Assembly: GCA_035536455.1 (NCBI GenBank)
Contig: DATLOC010000010.1
Location: forward strand, 1 to 64,000
DNA length: 64,000 nucleotides
From: DASUNQ01 sp035536455
Lineage (GTDB): Bacteria; Acidobacteriota; Thermoanaerobaculia; Multivoradales; UBA5704
Reading direction: 5' to 3'
In this document: in pieces, positions 24,464-33,382 of the stretch
Position numbering within the stretch: the first letter of the stretch is position 1
Layout of the letters: each line of letters opens with the position of its first letter
The notes under the pieces: generated by a model
Databases searched by the model: none
Seen by the model: only the letters and a program-made list of their open reading frames with translations
What the model was told of the DNA's origin: nothing
Program-made: the position numbers and the translations under genes

Positions 24464-26583
24464 ATGACCTCGTGCAGCGCTGCCTTCACCCGCTCCCAGA
24501 AGCGACTCCAGCGTTGGCCGGAAGTCCCCGCTGGACAGCCCCCGCAGGTCCGGGCCCGGAGCGCGCTCGCCAGGAAGCGGGCGGCGAGGCTCCGGGAGAG
24601 CAGCCCCCGATCCCGGAGCATCTCCAGGGCGCCGGCCACACACGAGCGGTACTTCCGGCGGCCCAGCGACGGGTCCCGAGGGTCGCACGGGATCTCGGGG
24701 AAGACGATCCGCTCGCCGGCCCCGACGTCGTGGAGGTGGTTGACGGCGCCCCCGGGCCACAGGACCTCCACCGTGGCGGTCTGGGCCCGGCCCAGCCCGA
24801 AGAGCTGCGCCAGGGCGTCCTGGGAGGCGTAGCCCGATCCGCCGGCGACGGGGCGCAGCGTGGTCCGGCCCCCCTCGGGGGTCACCCGGATCACGGCGCC
24901 GACGCCGTCCCGGTTGACCCGCCCGTCCCGCAGCAGGCCCACGGTCCCCAGCGTGCGGACCTCGACCCAGCCGTTGTCGTTGCCGTCGTTGATCTCCACG
25001 GCCAGGCCCCCGTCCGGGAACTCGAGGCCGTTCCAGGTGAAGGCGCCACCTCCGGCCGGGGAGAAGGCCTCCACGTACCAGGCGGTGGCATCGAAGGGGC
25101 TGTCGTACTCGACGGGGTAGCGCTTCAGGGGGACCTCTTCCGGGATGTCGAATGCGGAGGCGGTCACCAGGTCCGGAAAGCCGTCCCGGTTCAGGTCGCC
25201 GGTGGCGCCGCCATGGACGTTGCGCCGGGTGTGGTCCACGGCGAGGGCGTCCAGGTCGGCCTCGAAGTGGGCGGAGCAGCCCGGGTTGAGGAGGACGGCC
25301 CCGGGGTTGTCGGCGGTGATGGTGTGGAGGGCGCCGTCCAGGCTGCCGAAGAACACCACGTCCGGGTCGCCGTCGTTGTCCAGGTCCGGCGCCATCACCG
25401 ACCAGCCGAAGGGGGTGGCCCGGAGCGCCCCGGGCCCGGCGTCCACGAAGCCGCCCTCGGACGTTCCGAGGAAGGCCCGGGAGGAGAGCTGCCCCCGGGT
25501 GAAGGGCAGGTCCACGGCCGAGAAGACGTAGTCGCCCATGTTCGTGGCGAAGAAGTCCATGTGGCCGTCGCAGTTGAAGTCGGCGAACGCGAGGCCCATC
25601 CAGGACGTGCCGGGCAGGTCCGTGCCCACCCGGTCGGTCACGGCGGTGAACCGGCCGGTGCCGTCGTTGTTCAGGACCTGGATCAGCCCGCGGCTCGGCT
25701 CCTTCGGGGGGAGGAGCCCCCCCTGGTCGTCGGCCTGGAGCAGGTCCAGGTCCCCGTCCTGGTCGTAGTCCACCAGGGAGAGGGCCCAGGTGATGGTGGC
25801 GGCGCCGTCCCGTGGCGGTCGGAAGCCGGTGAGGTTCCGGATGCCGGAGCTTGCGCTCGCGTCCCGGAAGCGCAGGCCGCCTTCGTTCACGAAGAGCTGG
25901 TTCGGGTGGTTGTCCTCCCAGGGCTCCACCAGGGTGGCTTCCCGGCGGCTCCAGTCGTAGGAGTTGGCCACCGCCAGGTCCAGCAGGCCGTCGCCGTCCA
26001 CGTCGCCCACGGAGCAGGCGGTGTGGCCCAGGTCGCTCTCGCCCAGGCGGCTCTCGGCGGTGGCGTCCCGGAAGGTGCCGTCGCCCAGGTTCTCGAACAG
26101 GCGGTTCGGCTCCGAGCGGCCCAGCACGATCAGGTCCGGGTCGCCGTCGTTGTCCAGATCGCCGAAGCAGACGCCGGTGGAGTCCTGGTCGGTGGCGGCG
26201 ACCCCCGCCGCCTCCGCCACGTCCTCGAAGCGCAGGGCTCCGGTCTTCTCGAGGCGGTTGGCGTACAGGCTGTTGGCGGCGCCGGGACCGTTGGTCACGT
26301 AGAGGTCCAGGTCGCCGTCGCCGTCGAAGTCGAGCAGCGCCACGCCCGGCGAGCCGCGGGGCTTCTCGGGCGTGGCGACGATCAGCGGCATCGTGTAGAG
26401 GGGCTGGGCCTTGATCCGCTCGAAGACGGCGTTCGTGGCCGACGGCGCGCGTCGGTAGTCGATCCCGGAAGCCTCGTCCGCCGCCAGATCGTGGAACGTG
26501 ACGCCGGCCCCGTCGTCAGCGGCGGCCGGCACGCCCGCGCCCACGAGCGCCGCGAGCAGGATCGTGGCGGTGCGGTGGAGCAT
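24460..26583 (-). CDS. secreted FG-GAP/VCBS-repeat protein with ASPIC/UnbV C-terminal domain
   Basis: A 707-residue protein with a signal peptide (MLHRTATILLAALVGAGVPAAA). At least seven calcium-binding DxDxDG-type FG-GAP motifs are seen (for example DFDGDGDLDL, DLDNDGDPDL, DVDGDGLLDL, DYDQDGDLDL), consistent with a beta-propeller. The C-terminal ASPIC/UnbV domain reads VGAVIRVTPEGG, GSGYASQD, LFGLGRA, VEVLWPGG. Such proteins are surface or extracellular with unclear roles. The SD-like AGGAAGGTGACC precedes the ATG. The stop codon overlaps the GTG of the NRPS-like gene, so the two are co-translated and presumably functionally linked. Confidence 0.88.
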   Translation of the reverse strand: MLHRTATILLAALVGAGVPAAADDGAGVTFHDLAADEASGIDYRRAPSATNAVFERIKAQPLYTMPLIVATPEKPRGSPGVALLDFDGDGDLDLYVTNGPGAANSLYANRLEKTGALRFEDVAEAAGVAATDQDSTGVCFGDLDNDGDPDLIVLGRSEPNRLFENLGDGTFRDATAESRLGESDLGHTACSVGDVDGDGLLDLAVANSYDWSRREATLVEPWEDNHPNQLFVNEGGLRFRDASASSGIRNLTGFRPPRDGAATITWALSLVDYDQDGDLDLLQADDQGGLLPPKEPSRGLIQVLNNDGTGRFTAVTDRVGTDLPGTSWMGLAFADFNCDGHMDFFATNMGDYVFSAVDLPFTRGQLSSRAFLGTSEGGFVDAGPGALRATPFGWSVMAPDLDNDGDPDVVFFGSLDGALHTITADNPGAVLLNPGCSAHFEADLDALAVDHTRRNVHGGATGDLNRDGFPDLVTASAFDIPEEVPLKRYPVEYDSPFDATAWYVEAFSPAGGGAFTWNGLEFPDGGLAVEINDGNDNGWVEVRTLGTVGLLRDGRVNRDGVGAVIRVTPEGGRTTLRPVAGGSGYASQDALAQLFGLGRAQTATVEVLWPGGAVNHLHDVGAGERIVFPEIPCDPRDPSLGRRKYRSCVAGALEMLRDRGLLSRSLAARFLASALRARTCGGCPAGTSGQRWSRFWERVKAALHEVM

Positions 26584-26730
26584 TGGTCACCTTCCTCTGA
26601 TTGAGTCCGACGAATAGAGAATTCGCCACCTCGCTATACATTAGGTGCACGCGAATGACGGAGCGGGACAGGACAGGGGGAGGACCTTACGGCTCGTAGG
26701 TCACGTACCGCGGCCCCAGCCGCCGATCTC

Positions 26731-27954
26731 TTACTCGTACCGCAGCGCTTCGATGGGGTCGAGGCGGGCAGCCTTGGCGGCCGGGTAGATGCCGAAGAAG
26801 ACGCCGACCAGGGTCGAGAAGCCGAAGGCGAGGATGACGGCCCAGAGGGGGACGTGCGCGGGGGGGAGGTCGCCGGGGAGGAGCTTGACGGCGAGGACGC
26901 CGAAGCCCCAGCCCAAGAGGAGGCCGACCACGCCGCCGAGAAGGGACAGGGTCACGGCCTCGATCAGGAACTGCAGCAGCACGTCCTGCCGCCGCGCCCC
27001 CACCGCCTTGCGGGTGCCGATCTCGCGCGTCCGCTCGGTGACCGAGACCAGCATGATGTTCATGATGCCGATGCCGCCGACCAGCAGGGCGATCCCCACC
27101 ACCCCGCCGACCACCGCCGTCGTGCCGCGCAGGATCGCGCCGGCCGTCTCCAGGATCTCGTCCTGGGTGGCGATCTGGAAGTCATCGGGCTCGCCGGCGG
27201 GGATCTTGTGCCGCTGCCGCAGCAGGGCTTGGATCTGGTCCTTGATCTGCTCGACGTCCTCGGGGCTCTCGGCCTGCAGCCGCAGCCGCACCAGGTTGGC
27301 GCTCTCGCGGCCGAAGAGGCCCACCGCCGAGTCGAAGGGGAGGTAGACCAGGTCGTTGTAGTCCATCCCCAGCGACTGCCCCTTGTCCTCCATGACGCCG
27401 ATGACCGTCGCCGGGTACTTGCCGATGTAGATCTCCTTGCCCAGCGGCTCGCGGCCGAGCTTGAGCTCCTCCACCACCTCGGAGCCGACCACCGTCACCT
27501 TCTTGCGCGTCTCGAGGTCGAGGCGCGAGAAGAAGCGCCCGTGCTCGACGCCGTAGTTGGCCACCTCGGGCCAGTCCTGGTTGGTGCCGAAGACGAAGTC
27601 CGGCTGGTGCTGGCGGTCGCGGTACTTGACCTTGTCCTGGCCGATCAGGACCGGCGTGATGTAGCGCACTCCGGGGACCTTCTCCTTGATCGCCAGGCCG
27701 TCCTCCCAGGTGAGCTTGATCTGCCGCGCCGCAACGCCGGGGATGCCGCGGCCGAAGTCCGGGTCGATGAGGATGAAGGTGGCGCCGAGGCCGCCGAGCT
27801 CGTTGCTGATCATGAACTGCAGCCCCTGGACGATCGAGACCACCGCCACCACCGCCGCCACGCCGATGACGATGCCCAGCGTGGTGAGGATCGACCGCAT
27901 CTTGTTGGCGCGCAACGCCGAGAGCGCGATGCGGAAGTTCTCGAGGAAGACCAT
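26731..27954 (-). CDS. MacB-like ABC transporter permease
   Basis: A 407-residue protein of the MacB/FtsX-type family: one N-terminal membrane segment (ILTTLGIVIGVAAVVAVVSIV), a large periplasmic MacB_PCD domain (about 45-250), then three C-terminal segments (GIALLVGGIGIMNIMLVSVTERTREIG is diagnostic). It works mechanically on periplasmic cargo with the ATPase, adaptor and TolC encoded directly upstream. Last gene of the export operon; the FG-GAP/NRPS pair starts 147 bp further on the same strand. Confidence 0.93.
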   Translation of the reverse strand: MVFLENFRIALSALRANKMRSILTTLGIVIGVAAVVAVVSIVQGLQFMISNELGGLGATFILIDPDFGRGIPGVAARQIKLTWEDGLAIKEKVPGVRYITPVLIGQDKVKYRDRQHQPDFVFGTNQDWPEVANYGVEHGRFFSRLDLETRKKVTVVGSEVVEELKLGREPLGKEIYIGKYPATVIGVMEDKGQSLGMDYNDLVYLPFDSAVGLFGRESANLVRLRLQAESPEDVEQIKDQIQALLRQRHKIPAGEPDDFQIATQDEILETAGAILRGTTAVVGGVVGIALLVGGIGIMNIMLVSVTERTREIGTRKAVGARRQDVLLQFLIEAVTLSLLGGVVGLLLGWGFGVLAVKLLPGDLPPAHVPLWAVILAFGFSTLVGVFFGIYPAAKAARLDPIEALRYE

Positions 27955-27960
27955 CGGCGC

Positions 27961-28653
27961 TCAGGCGGCTCGCGCCCTCGGATGGTCCTCGACCACCTTG
28001 CCGTCGCGCAGCACCACCTGGCGGTGGGCGTGCGCCGCGATGTCGGCCTCGTGGGTGACCAGGAGCACGGTGTTCCCGGCGGCGTGGAGCTCGTCGAAGA
28101 GCTGCATGATCTCGGTCGAGGTGGCCGAGTCGAGGTTGCCCGTCGGCTCGTCGGCGAGCAGCAGCGAGGGCTCGTTGACCAGGGCGCGGGCGATCGCCAC
28201 CCGCTGCCGCTGCCCTCCCGAGAGCTCGTTCGGCTGGTGGTGCATGCGGTCGCCCAGCCCGACCCTCTCCAGGGCGCGCTGCGCCCGCGCCCGCCGCTCG
28301 GCGCGCGGCAGGCCGGCGTAGATGAGCGGCAGCTCGACGTTCTGCAGGGCGTTGGTGCGGGCGAGCAGGTTGAACGTCTGGAAGACGAAGCCGATCTCGC
28401 GGTTGCGGATGGTGGCGAGGGCGGAGTCGTCCAGCTCCTCCACCGCCACGTCGTTCAACCGGTAGTGGCCGCCGCTCGGCGTGTCGAGGCAGCCGATCAA
28501 GTTCATCAGCGTCGACTTGCCGCTCCCCGAGGAGCCCATGATCGCCACGTACTCGCCGCGCTCGATGTCGAGGTCCACGCCGTTGAGGGCGTGCACCTTC
28601 TCCGCCCCCATGTCGTAGACCTTGTGCAGGTCGCGCAGCTCGATCAGCGGCAT
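27961..28653 (-). CDS. MacB/LolD-type ABC transporter ATPase
   Basis: A 230-residue ATPase: Walker A GSSGSGKST, Q-loop FVFQTFNLL, signature LSGGQRQRVAIARAL, Walker B LLADEPTGNLDS. The ATG at 28653 overlaps the stop of the adaptor gene (ATGA) and the gene ends six bases before the permease start. In classical MacB the ATPase and permease are fused; here they are separate, as in many MacB-like systems. Confidence 0.95.
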   Translation of the reverse strand: MPLIELRDLHKVYDMGAEKVHALNGVDLDIERGEYVAIMGSSGSGKSTLMNLIGCLDTPSGGHYRLNDVAVEELDDSALATIRNREIGFVFQTFNLLARTNALQNVELPLIYAGLPRAERRARAQRALERVGLGDRMHHQPNELSGGQRQRVAIARALVNEPSLLLADEPTGNLDSATSTEIMQLFDELHAAGNTVLLVTHEADIAAHAHRQVVLRDGKVVEDHPRARAA

Positions 28654-29918
28654 CAGTCGTCTTCCTCCTCCTCCTCCTCGGCCTCGTCGTCGCGGCGCTC
28701 CCGGCCGGCGCGCCGGTCCTCCGCCTCGCTCGTCTCGCTGATCCGCACGGCGTCGTCGTGCTTCAAGTCGCGGAGGATCCGGTAGGGTCCGGCGACGACC
28801 TTCTCGCCGGGCTTCAGACCCGAGACGATCTCGACGTGGGTCTCGTCGGAGAGCCCGGTCTTGACCGGCCGCTGCGGGGCCTTGCCGTCGGCGACGACGA
28901 AGACCACTTTGACCTCCTCGGCGTCGTCCCGGGGCTCCCCTTCGGCGTCGAGTGGCGGCCGGTCCACCACCGCCTGGATGGGGACGACCAGGGCCCCCTT
29001 GTGGGTCGCGGTGTCGATCTCGGCGCGCACCGACATCCCCGGGCGCAGGTCCTCGTCCGGCCGGTCGAAGAGGAGCTTGACCTCGAAGAAGGTGACGTCC
29101 GGCTGCTGCGGCTTGGTGATGCTGGAGCTCCCCACCTCCACGACGCGGCCGCTGTAGGCGCGGTCGGGGATGGCGTCCACCTTGAGCTTCGCGGTCTGGC
29201 CGGGGCGGACGTAGACGATCTCGGTCTCGTCGACGTCGACCCGCGCCAGGATCTCGGAGAGGTCGGCAATGGTGCCGATGACCGAGGCCGGGTTGTTCAT
29301 CGTCCCCGAGACCACCACCTCCCCCTCCTCGGCCGAGAGCTTGATCACCCGGCCGGAGAGCGGGGCATAGATGGTCGTCTTGCCGAGATCGTCGCGCGCC
29401 CGGCTGAGCTGCGCCTCGGCCTGCTGCACCGCCTCGCGCGCCCCCTGTAGCTGCAGGCGCAAGGAGCGCTCTTCCAGCTCCGCCGCCTCGAGCTGCTCGC
29501 GCGACACGACGCCCTGGGTTGACAGGGTGCGGGCGCGCGCCAGCTTGCGGCGGGCGTCGGCCAGCGCCACGTCGGCGCGGGAGACGTCGGTGCGGGCGCT
29601 GCGCACCTGCGCCGCCCACTGGTCGCGCTCGGCGACGAAGGCCTCCTTCTCGAGGTCGAGGAACGGCCGCCCGGCCTCGATGCGGTCCCCCTCCTCGACG
29701 TACAGCCGCTCGATCTTGCCGACGACGTGGGCCGAGATGTTGACCTTCTCGCGCGGGTCGATCTCGCCGCTCGCCTTGACCAGGCGGGAGATGTCGCGGC
29801 GCTCGACCTCCTCGGCGTAGACCTTCTTCCCCTTCTCGCCGCGGCCGCCGCGCATGCTGGCGAAGACGACGGCGGCGAGCACGAGGACGACGCCGGCGAT
29901 GATCAGGACCTTCTTCAC
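28653..29918 (-). CDS. periplasmic adaptor (membrane fusion) subunit, MacA/HlyD type
   Basis: A 421-residue protein with an N-terminal anchor (VLIIAGVVLVLAAVVFASM), a lipoyl/barrel-sandwich domain split around a helical hairpin (VSRADVALADARRKLARA ... LQLQGAREAVQQAEAQL), then beta-barrel and membrane-proximal domains. The C-terminal ~25 residues are almost entirely charged, ending in a run of Glu/Asp, which is unusual for the family. It links the inner-membrane transporter to the TolC-like channel encoded two genes upstream. Confidence 0.92.
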   Translation of the reverse strand: MKKVLIIAGVVLVLAAVVFASMRGGRGEKGKKVYAEEVERRDISRLVKASGEIDPREKVNISAHVVGKIERLYVEEGDRIEAGRPFLDLEKEAFVAERDQWAAQVRSARTDVSRADVALADARRKLARARTLSTQGVVSREQLEAAELEERSLRLQLQGAREAVQQAEAQLSRARDDLGKTTIYAPLSGRVIKLSAEEGEVVVSGTMNNPASVIGTIADLSEILARVDVDETEIVYVRPGQTAKLKVDAIPDRAYSGRVVEVGSSSITKPQQPDVTFFEVKLLFDRPDEDLRPGMSVRAEIDTATHKGALVVPIQAVVDRPPLDAEGEPRDDAEEVKVVFVVADGKAPQRPVKTGLSDETHVEIVSGLKPGEKVVAGPYRILRDLKHDDAVRISETSEAEDRRAGRERRDDEAEEEEEEDD

Positions 29919-29928
29919 CCGCCCCTCC

Positions 29929-30630
29929 TCAACTGAAGGCCGCCACCCAGCCGACCTTGCCTAGGGCCCAGACCAGCCAGAGCGCGACGACGGTGCCGGC
30001 CGCCGCCGCGGTCGAGACCCGGGCGACGATGCGGTAGCCGATCGCCAGCAGGGCCAGGGTCCAGAGACTGAAGAGATCGACCGAGGCCAGCGCCGCCCGG
30101 ACCGCCGCGCCGGAGTCCTCCGGGGCGAGGAACGACAGGTTCGACATCAGGAGGCTGCCGCTCTGCAGCTCCTCCGTGGTCAGCGAGTCGCGCGCGAGCA
30201 CGACGGGCAGCGTCAGGACCGCGGCGATCATCCAGGGCGCCAGCGAGTAGAGGAAGGTCGAAAGGCTCTGCGGGAAGGTGATCTCACTGCCCAGCATCTT
30301 GAAGATGGCGAGAAGGACCGCCGCCGCGATGATGTACATCACCGGCGCCAGGAGTGCGCCGACGATGCCGAGGAGCCAGCCAAAGCGCTCCACGAACTCG
30401 ACCTGCCGCTCGACCGCCTCGGCCGGCACGTTTCGCCCGCTCTCCTCGACCCGCGTGCGGATCATCTCCCCCATGTCGGCGCGCTGCATCATGAGCATCG
30501 AGATGGTGCCGGTCAGCAGCACCAGCACCACCATCGGCGCCAGCCAGGTCGGCCGCTCGGCGATCGAGCGGAAGGTCTTCGCCGGGGCGATCAGCACCGA
30601 CACCAGACGCCCGAACGCCGATTCGTGCAT
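29929..30630 (-). CDS. YIP1-family polytopic membrane protein
   Basis: A 233-residue protein from ATG 30630. It begins with the family-like AFGRLVSVLIAPAKTFRSIAERPTWLAP and has about five hydrophobic segments (MVVLVLLTGTISML, LLGIVGALLAPVMYIIAAAVLLAIF, LAPWMIAAVLTLPVVL, FSLWTLALLAIGYRIV, VVALWLVWALGKVGWVA). The Yip1 domain fits. It sits inside the export operon between the tolC-like and adaptor genes with gaps of about ten bases, so it is probably an accessory part of that exporter; its role is unknown. Confidence 0.75.
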   Translation of the reverse strand: MHESAFGRLVSVLIAPAKTFRSIAERPTWLAPMVVLVLLTGTISMLMMQRADMGEMIRTRVEESGRNVPAEAVERQVEFVERFGWLLGIVGALLAPVMYIIAAAVLLAIFKMLGSEITFPQSLSTFLYSLAPWMIAAVLTLPVVLARDSLTTEELQSGSLLMSNLSFLAPEDSGAAVRAALASVDLFSLWTLALLAIGYRIVARVSTAAAAGTVVALWLVWALGKVGWVAAFS

Positions 30631-30641
30631 GGCTCCCTCCC

Positions 30642-32294
30642 TCAGAACGTGAAGCGCTCCACCTCCGCCTCCTGGTCGGCGATGTCGATCCCCTTCTCCT
30701 CGAGCAGCCGGCCGGTCGCCAGGTAGTAGTCGGCGAGGGCCCGGCGGTAGGTCGTCACCGCCGTCACCTCGCGGCTGCGCGCCAGGGCCAGGTCCTCCTG
30801 GATCTCGTTGATGCGGTAACTGGTGGACATGCCGTTCTCGTAGCGCTTGCGCTCGGCGTCGAGGTTGCGCTCCTGGAAGACGCGCGAGGCGCGCGCCGCC
30901 TCGATCTGCTTGGCGGCGGTGTCGACGGCGCGGGCGGCGGTGCGCACCTCGGTGACGATCCCCGCCCTGAGCTCCTCCAGCTCCGCCCGCTCGCGCTCGA
31001 CCGCCAGCTCGGCGCTCGTCCGCCGCGCCCGCGCCGCGCGGTTCTGCAGCGGGTAGCCGAAGGTGAGGGTCGCCGACCAGGTGTCGAAGTCGATGCCGGT
31101 GAGCTGCTCGAAGGCGTCGTTGAAGCCCCCGGGGACGATGCGGCCGGTGGGCTCGCCGGTGAGCGGGTCGCGCTCCAAGAGGTCGCCGCCCAGGCCCGAG
31201 TAGTTGTAGCGGATCGCCAGGTCGACGTCGGGCAGCGTCTGGTTGCGCAGGTAGGCGGCGTCCACCTGCCCGCGCTCGATGAGGAGCTGCTGCTGGCCGA
31301 GCTCCCAGCGCTCGGCGAGGGCGGTCGCGATGGCGGCGTCGAGGTCGACGGCGAGGCGCTCGATCTCGGGCGGGGTCTGCGGCTCGATCGGCAGCGTCCA
31401 CAGCTCCCCCGGCGGGAAGTTGAGCAGGCGCCGGAGCTGGTCGGCGGCGTCCTCGACGCCGGCGCCGGCGCGGATGATGTCCTCCTCGCGCAGGGCGATG
31501 GCCGCCTCGCTCTGCACCATCTCGAGCGGCGCCAGCGTCCCCACCTCGACCTGGATGCGGTTGCGCTCGTGGAGCTCGCGGGCGAGCCCCAGGCTCTCCT
31601 CGGCGACGACGAGCTGCTCGCGCGCCTCGACCAGGTTCCAGTAGGCGGTCTCGACGTCGCGTACCGTCGTCGCCACCGTGCGCTCGAACTCGGCGCCGCT
31701 CACCCGGCTGTCGAGCCGGGCCAGGCGGATGCCGTACTCGGTGGCGACGCGGCCGAAGTCGCGCAGCAGCGGCTGGGTGAACTCGAAACCCGCCTCGCTG
31801 CGGAACTGCGGGTTGAGGGTCTGGAAGAGGTTGTCGGTGCCGGTGCGGTCGTTGTTCCAGAAGACGTTGAGGTCGCCGCCGGTCGGCAGGAGCTGCGCCA
31901 CGCCGACGTTGGCGATCTGCTGGTCGAAGGCCGAGGCCTCGAGCTGCGAGCCGGTGGGCGACGTGCGGTCGAGGGCGCGGGCGAAGGCCTCCGCCCGCAG
32001 GTCGTAGATCCCGACGTTCTGGAAGACCGCGTAGCGCGACCGCTGGCGCTCGAAGCGCTGTACCGCGATGCCCAGGTTGGCGCGCAGGGCGATCGCGACG
32101 GCGTCTTCGAGGGTCAGGAGGACCTTGCCGTCGCCGCGCACCGGCTCGATCGCCACCGGCCGCTCGGCCGCGTCGGTGCTCACTTGGAGCTGGGCGCCGG
32201 AGGCGGCCGGATCGGCCGGCGGCGGCGGTTCCTGGGCGGCCGCGGGCAGGGCGACCCCGGCCGAGAGGAGCAAGCAGGCACAGAGCTTACGCAT
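30642..32294 (-). CDS. TolC-family outer-membrane efflux channel
   Basis: About 550 residues. The start at ATG 32294 gives a normal signal peptide (MRKLCACLLLSAGVALPAAA) with GAGG nine bases upstream; an ATG at 32303 directly abuts GAGG and is less likely. Two OEP repeats are seen with the typical helical pattern (LTLEDAVAIALRANLGI, VRDVETAYWNLVEAREQL, LDAAIATALAERWELGQQQ, EIQEDLALARSREVTAVTTYRRALADYYLATG). It is the first gene of the five-gene exporter operon. Confidence 0.93.
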   Translation of the reverse strand: MRKLCACLLLSAGVALPAAAQEPPPPADPAASGAQLQVSTDAAERPVAIEPVRGDGKVLLTLEDAVAIALRANLGIAVQRFERQRSRYAVFQNVGIYDLRAEAFARALDRTSPTGSQLEASAFDQQIANVGVAQLLPTGGDLNVFWNNDRTGTDNLFQTLNPQFRSEAGFEFTQPLLRDFGRVATEYGIRLARLDSRVSGAEFERTVATTVRDVETAYWNLVEAREQLVVAEESLGLARELHERNRIQVEVGTLAPLEMVQSEAAIALREEDIIRAGAGVEDAADQLRRLLNFPPGELWTLPIEPQTPPEIERLAVDLDAAIATALAERWELGQQQLLIERGQVDAAYLRNQTLPDVDLAIRYNYSGLGGDLLERDPLTGEPTGRIVPGGFNDAFEQLTGIDFDTWSATLTFGYPLQNRAARARRTSAELAVERERAELEELRAGIVTEVRTAARAVDTAAKQIEAARASRVFQERNLDAERKRYENGMSTSYRINEIQEDLALARSREVTAVTTYRRALADYYLATGRLLEEKGIDIADQEAEVERFTF

Positions 32295-32362
32295 CGAAAA
32301 CATCCTCACGTGCGAAAAGGTCCGGATACGGAGCGCGGGGGCACTGCCCCCGCACTCCGATC

Positions 32363-33382
32363 TTACGTCGCAACGGAGGGAAAGTTCCGCATTGCGGCAT
32401 GGCCGGACGGTGACAGCTCGAAGGGGTAGAAGCAGGCGGCCAGCTGGCCGGGGGCGACCTCGGCGAGGGGCGGTGTCTCGTCGGCGCAGCGCGGGCGGGC
32501 GATCGGGCAGCGCGGGTGGAAGGGGCAGCCGGACGGCGGATCGATCGGGCTGGGCGGCTCTCCCGGCAGCACGATCCGCTCCCGGCGGCGCGCCGGCACC
32601 GGCTCCGGCACGGCCGACAGCAGGCTCGCCGTGTAGGGGTGCGCCGGCCGGGCGAAGAGCGCCGCGCGCGGCGCCAGCTCGACGATGCGGCCGAGGTACA
32701 TGACCGCCACCCGGTCGGCGATCTGCTCGACCACCGCCAGGTCGTGGGCGATGAAAAGGACGGTCAGGCCGAGACGCGCCTGGAGGTCGGCGAGGAGGTT
32801 CAGCACCTGCGCCCGCACCGAGACGTCGAGCGCCGAGATCGGCTCGTCGGCGACCAGCAGCTCCGGCCGGGTGGCGAGGGCGCGGGCGATCCCCACCCGC
32901 TGCCGCTGCCCGCCCGACAGCTCGTGGGGGTAGCGGCCGGCGAGGCCGGGCGAGAGCCCGACGGTGTCGAGCAGCTCGGCGACGCGCCGCTCGCGCTCCG
33001 GCCGCGGCGGCCGGTCGTGCACCTCGATCGGCTCCCCCACCGCGTCCCCCACCCGCAGGCGCGGGTTGAGCGAGCCGTAGGGGTCCTGGAAGACCATCTG
33101 GAAGTGCCGGCGCTTCCGCCGCAGCGCCTCGCGCGGCAGGGCGAGCAGGTCCTCCCCCTGGAAGCGCACGCGGCCGGCGGTCGGCTCGACCAGCCGGACG
33201 AGGCAGCGGCCGAGGGTGGTCTTGCCGCTCCCCGACTCCCCCACCAGCGCCAGGCACTCGCCGCGCTCGACCACGAGGTCCACCTGGTCCACGGCGCGCA
33301 CCACGCCGTGAAGGCGCTGCAGCAGGCCGCGGCGGACCGGAAAGTCCTTGCTGACCCGCTCCGCCTCGAGGATTGCGGTCAT
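32363..33382 (-). CDS. oligopeptide/dipeptide ABC transporter ATPase, OppF/DppF type
   Basis: A 339-residue ATPase: Walker A GESGSGKTT, FQDPYGSLNPR (diagnostic of OppF/DppF), signature LSGGQRQRVGIARAL, Walker B LLVADEPISALD. The C-terminal oligo_HPY region has the conserved cysteines CPFHPRCPIARPRC, which in this family can hold an Fe-S cluster. Its start overlaps the end of the OppD-type gene by four bases. No permease or peptide-binding protein is encoded nearby. Confidence 0.93.
   Translation of the reverse strand: MTAILEAERVSKDFPVRRGLLQRLHGVVRAVDQVDLVVERGECLALVGESGSGKTTLGRCLVRLVEPTAGRVRFQGEDLLALPREALRRKRRHFQMVFQDPYGSLNPRLRVGDAVGEPIEVHDRPPRPERERRVAELLDTVGLSPGLAGRYPHELSGGQRQRVGIARALATRPELLVADEPISALDVSVRAQVLNLLADLQARLGLTVLFIAHDLAVVEQIADRVAVMYLGRIVELAPRAALFARPAHPYTASLLSAVPEPVPARRRERIVLPGEPPSPIDPPSGCPFHPRCPIARPRCADETPPLAEVAPGQLAACFYPFELSPSGHAAMRNFPSVAT

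Noticed and set aside
20082..26600. tRNA-borne integrative island with attL/attR
   Set aside because: No integrase and no repeated tRNA 3' end were found up to 26.7 kb, although GC content drops.
24472..26604. 710-codon open frame opposite the FG-GAP gene
   Set aside because: Antisense shadow; no recognisable motif, whereas the minus-strand frame has a signal peptide and UnbV domain.
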